From Nymphalis io (Eukaryota > Arthropoda > Insecta > Lepidoptera > Nymphalidae), in the NCBI RefSeq assembly GCF_905147045.1, contig NC_065916.1:3128561-3192560 (forward strand): DNA of 64,000 bases. The letters are read 5' to 3'. Below the pieces are notes generated by a model that made no database searches, had not been told where the DNA came from, and saw nothing but the letters and a program-made list of their open reading frames with translations. How positions within the stretch are numbered: position 1 is the first letter of the stretch; each line of letters opens with the position of its first letter. The position numbers and the translations under genes are program-made. Below, piece by piece: positions 53,601 to 59,600 of the stretch.

Positions 53601-56600
53601 CTATATATGTCTAATTTCACTGATATTCTGCCACATGTGTGTTCTACCAACCCGCATTGAAGCAGCGTGGTGGAGTAAGCCTCAAACCTTTTACTCAAAA
53701 AAGGAGAGGAGGCCTTGGCTCAGCAGTGGGACATTTACAGGCTGTTACGTAAGTAACGTTACTGTAAAAGTACGTTAAGTAATACTGTAATTAATATTAA
53801 CCACGTCTTCATAGTCAACTTGCCACCAACCGTGAGAATTAAGGTCTAATGTTCCTTTTGCTGGCTTACTCACTTCAAAGACTTGAAGAAGGTGGGAAGG
53901 TGGTGGGATCCGACTGGATGCGGAATGCGGAGTGCCGGGAGATATGGCGCCTCTTGGGAGAGGCAAGTCAGCATGGGTGGTGATTGGCTGACGACGACAG
54001 CTCATTACAAACTTGAGCACTAATACTAAGCATAGAAGTAAGGCGGTAGAGTATGTGATGAATGGGTGGTACCTACTTATATTGCTTTCACAAAGTGCTA
54101 CCAAATATATATTCCACTGAGTCACCAGAGATTTGTTAAAACGTAAGTGTTATTAAATTCGAGAATATTGAAATGAATTAAAACTGTGAATCTATTTGCG
54201 TAATTATTCTAATTGCGTGTCAACGTTGAGTGGTCCCACTTTAAACTTACCTAGACCATCAACTCTTGAACTGATTTAATTGTTTTATATATAATTTTAA
54301 TCTCAGATAGATATATAGTAACAGCCTGGGCATGTCTTACTGCTGGGTTAAGGCCTGCTCTCCTTTTTTGAGTAGAAGGTCTGGGGTTTACTCCACCACG
54401 CTGCTCTAATGCGGGTTGGTGGCATACATATGTGGCAGAATTTCAGTGAAATTAGACACATGCAGGTTTCTTAACGATGTTTTTCTTCACCGTCAAACAC
54501 GAAATGAATTATGAACACAAATTAAGAACATGAAAATTCAGTGCCGCCTAATAAGATTATATATATATTTATATACAAACCAGTTACTTGGATAGTACTT
54601 TATCTGCATTTCTCTGTCAGTGATTAAGACGTGGAAGCATAACATAGAAACTCACTTTATCATTTTTAATATTAGTAAAAGTAGACTATATATACATATT
54701 AGACCGATAATTTAAAAAAGGTGGCAGATACTGGATGCGGACTGTCCAAGATCGGGATAGTTGGGAGTCTTTAGTCCAGCAGTGGACGGCAAAAGGCTGA
54801 AAAAAGTAGTAATCTGTCTTTCATAGTAAACGATCTCACGGCGTCTAGACTATTAATATCAAACAGATATAACGTCATCCATTTGATTGAAAACTCCGAA
54901 ACGAGGTTCGCAGCTGTTACTGGATCCAGTTGCCGGCAATATAAAATATATATTTTACGATGTTTGATGATTTATTTCAACGCAAAGCTCGATATGGGTT
55001 TAAAACAAACTAAACAATAAAAAAATTTGAGGTCCTCGTTTGGGTTTGAACCCGTGAACATTTAAGATTCACCAACAGCTGGTGTAATATAGTAATTTCA
55101 CTTAGAAGCTAATATAAAATATTTCTTATTTCTGTTTTAATTTTTTTATTTGTATATTTTGTTACCTTTTTTGTAATTGTGTTTGAATGGTGTGTTTTCC
55201 TGTAATCGGTCGTGCATAGATAGTTTTAAGTTAATGTAAAGCGTGTTTTAGTGTGTGTTAAATGAACTGTTGGAGATACAAATAAATAAATAAGCCCATT
55301 GTGTATATACATCAATCAGACATACCAATATTTAAAAAGGGATGCATAACGCGAGATTAAATATATTATTTTGAACGCATTGGTACGTATTTACGTTACT
55401 AGTGATATCCTCTTTTAGTCTGAATCCTAACTAATATTATAAATACGAAAGTAAGTTTGTATGTGTTATTTTATTATGCTTTTACCTTTTAACCACTCAA
55501 CTGTGTGCCTAGTGCTTATGCACGAGTTTTTTATTTATTCGTTAGCGTTGACGGTAACTGCGATTCGTCACCAACGCTCATAGACATTAGCATTGTAAGA
55601 AATATTAACCATCGCTTACATCACCAATGCGCCACCAACCTTGGGAACTAAGATGTCCCTTGTGCCTGTAATTACACTGGCTCACTCACCCTTAAAACCG
55701 GAACACAACAATACCAAGTACTGCTGTTTTGCGGTAGAACATCTGATGAGTGTGTGGTACCTACCCAGATGAGCTTGCACAAAGCTGTACCATCAGTAAA
55801 TGGTCGTCAGCCATGCTTGAATATTCCTTAGGATCACGCACCATGGGAAGCTACCCTTAGACTGTCAATTACGAGCACCCATTACATTACTATAGAAGTA
55901 AAGATGTAATTCATTCAAAAAAGTAATAAATTTTCCCGAAAATAATTTTTATTTTGCTTCAAAAATTTATTGATTCTGTAATCTCGAACGATCAATCTCC
56001 TTTGTGTCTCCATCAGACGTGACATTACCGAGATAACTCTGTTCGTACAATTATATTATTTTTTTATTGTTATTTTTGTCTGTAATATTGAATAGATAGA
56101 GAATGTATTTAATTGACTCTGTACTGCTGAGTTTCTTGCCGGTTCTTCTATAAAACATTTCGAACCGATTTTAGCTTTACATTAAATTCAATACTTTTAA
56201 ACTTTACATGAAGATTCAAAAGTATTTATAAAGTTACGCGAATAAAAAAATATTTGATTAATAATATTAATATCCTGATACATTATTCACACACGGCCAT
56301 CTCATTCCAAACTAAGCAGAGCTTGTTCTATGACAACCACACAACTGGTATACTACATATACTACTTTTCTTTTGTAAATACATACTTATATAGATAATT
56401 ACACCCAGACTCAGGACAAACAGACATGTTCATGCACACAAATGTCTGTCCTGGGTGGGAATCGAAACCGTTAACCATTTCAAACATTATAATATAATAA
56501 CCATAACTAAAATTATGTGCCAGTGTAGTTCCACTGGGTCACTCACCCTCCAAACCGGAACTGCGATTTTAGCGGTAGAATGTGTGATGAGTGGGTTTTA

Positions 56601-59600
56601 CCGGTTTCAGTTCCGGTATCGACTATTAAATTATTTCCGGATTATCCGATTGTTTCAAATGGTGATTGCTTCAGTGGATTTTAGATAATTAAGGCCTTTT
56701 TAAATACTAATAACTTCACAAGCTTATAATGCAATACAAAAATTATAATAATTAGACAATTTTATTATCAGATTCGGTTATAGTTACGGCTCTCCATTAC
56801 ATTCCCAGTACTAAGTTGGGTGCAAAATCCCATCAGGATATATATTTGTATGAATATATATGTAGATATAAATAGCATTCGAGGGTGCATTTTTATTCAG
56901 CAACTCATAATTATGAGATTTTAGTATTATGAATATTGTTATAGTTGAGATGGCTTAGTGGTAAGAACGCGTGAATATTAACCGATGATCGTGGGTTCAA
57001 ACCCGGGCAAGCACTACTTTTATTAATTCATCTCGTGCTTGACGGCGAAGGAAAACATCGTGAGGAAACCTGCATGTGTCTAATTTCATTGAAATTACGC
57101 CATATGTGTATTCTACTTACCCGCATTGTAACAGCGTGTGGAATTAGCTCCAAACCTTCTCCTCAAAAGGGAGAGGAGGCCTTAACCCAGCAGTGGGCAA
57201 CATTAATAAGCTGTTACTATACTGTACTGTAATATTGTTACGTAGTTAGTATATGTTATCATCGAAGCAGCGAATCAATCAAAAATAAATAATAAAAATT
57301 ATAAATTAATTTATATATTTTGTTATTTGAATGTTGTTGAGATTTTTTTATTTGAATGTTAAGTAAGCCTCTAATTGGTATATATTTGGTTACAATATTT
57401 TTATATAAGCAATAAGAAAATGTATATCATAATATATATCATTGGCTTCGTAATTAATAAAATAAAATTAAGAACGAGTAATAATATCCTCCAAATCGAT
57501 TTCAACCACGGCGGCCAATCTCAAGAGAGATTAACCAACTGCGCAGTACATATTATAGTGCACAAGTGTGTGCGCAAACACAGGTGCACTCTCTATTCCC
57601 TAACTCTCATAATCCGATGGGACGGCAGTCCGACACGACCGGAAAGATTTCAGGCGCAGGATCAACGGCTTTACGTGTTTTCCGAGGCACGGGAGTGTAC
57701 ACACTTCCAACTTCCAGACTCCGGGCTGCTACTCAGAATTTTCTGACAGAAAAACCCAATAACTTTTTTTACTGGCCAGACCTGGGAATTGAACCCAGGA
57801 CCTCCGGGTCTGCGGCCTTACATCAATCCATTAGACCAAAGAAAGAATATAATATTTTTAAAATATCGAGAATCGTAAAGTTCTATTCAAGAAAAATCAG
57901 TATAAACACAATTAATGAGATGTTTTAATTTTTACGGAGACTACTCTTTGAGAAAATCATGGTTTAAAAAGTGGTACACGTAGATAAATATAAAGTAAAT
58001 CAATTTGTGGCGTAACTACGAGTAGTTCCTTTAAAGAATCAGAAACGAGGCCAGTAACAGTTCGAAAGTTTTAGATTCCCGCGGGATATTTTTACAAAGA
58101 AGTCGCGCGTTCTTTTGCATCTCAGATAGCTATGACGAACACTGTATAAGCAGACTGAGACTAAGATGTTACTCAAAGTATCGAACTTACGAAAGTCTAT
58201 GCATTTTTATTTGCAGCGCTACGCTGTTATTCGCTTCGTGTTTAACTTATGAAATTTTGAAAATTTACACCATTTCAGTGAAGACGCGTTGGGGACACTG
58301 GCGACAAGAGGCGACAACTAAGGAGTTTCTGGATTGGAACCTAAAAATGGCCATCCATACTAGAGATGGCGATTATGGACAGTAAAGTAAAAGCCTGCAA
58401 ATGTCCCAATGCTGGGCTAATACTTCTCCTTTTTGAGGAAGCTTAGAGCTTACTCCACTTAGCTGATACAAACACTGCAGATGTCAACACGGAATTATAA
58501 ACACAAATTAAGCTCATGAAAATTCAGTGGTGCTAGGCCATATCGGTTCTGGATTAAATAAAAGCTCCTTTGAAATTTATTAACATACTCGAAGTCATTG
58601 AACTGAATAAATAAAAGTGTATACTCGTAGTATGTACACCTCATGTTGCATGTAATAACGCAATCTTTGCTTTATCAAGCGTGAACATGCAATTTTCCAC
58701 AAACAACGTTGTATCTCGTAACGTTAATCTTTAAAAGCTATGTAATGAAGCACAAACAAATCAATTTATATAACAAGAACTTTAATATTTTTTTTATATA
58801 GGTATAGGTTGGCGAACGAGTGTATGGGCTAATGGTAAGTGGTCACCAACGCCCATTGTAAGAAATGTTAACCATCGCTTACATCGCTAATGCGCCACCA
58901 ACCTCGGGAACTAAGATGTTATGTCTCTTGTGCCTGTAATTACACTGGCTCAAACCGGAACACAACAATACCAAGTACTGCTGTTTGGCGGTAGAATATC
59001 TGATGAGTGGGTGGTACCTACCCAGACAGGCTTGCACAAAACTCTACCACCAGTGAATTAATATAATAAATCGTGTTACTCAATAGAGAATTATATAGAT
59101 GACAATTATATATATGTATAAATATATAGATAAGTACTTTAAATGATTGCATACCTTGGGAATGAAACGATCACCTCTAGGTTATTTCAAATTAAATTAT
59201 AAGCTATTGTTGTGCTTATATAAAGTACTTATGTAAAAGATGAGATATCAAAAAAAGTCAAGCTGAGTTTCTTTCGCCGGTTCTTCTCAGGTCTGAGGTG
59301 TTTATTTCCGTACCGGTGGTATATTTATGACAATCAATAAGTAAGTGTAACGCTTCTGTATTGAATAAAGATTTTTGACTTTGATTTTAAGTTTGAGATA
59401 AAAAAGTGTGGAATTGATCTTCATTGATTTCCATGCAGGATAAATAAGAATTCAATTTATGTAATTTGATTTTAGAAAAAGAGTAACAGGGTTTCTTGTC
59501 GGTTCTTATCGGTAGAATCTACATTCCGAACCGGTGGTAGCTTTCAATTTAATCTTGTAAAATGATTCAAAAGTGCTCGCCCGAGCCTACTTGGATATAG

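Noticed and set aside
57375..57928. Overlapping 120-123 codon frames
   Set aside because: Both lie on a reverse family C SINE and repeat the peptide seen in other C copies.
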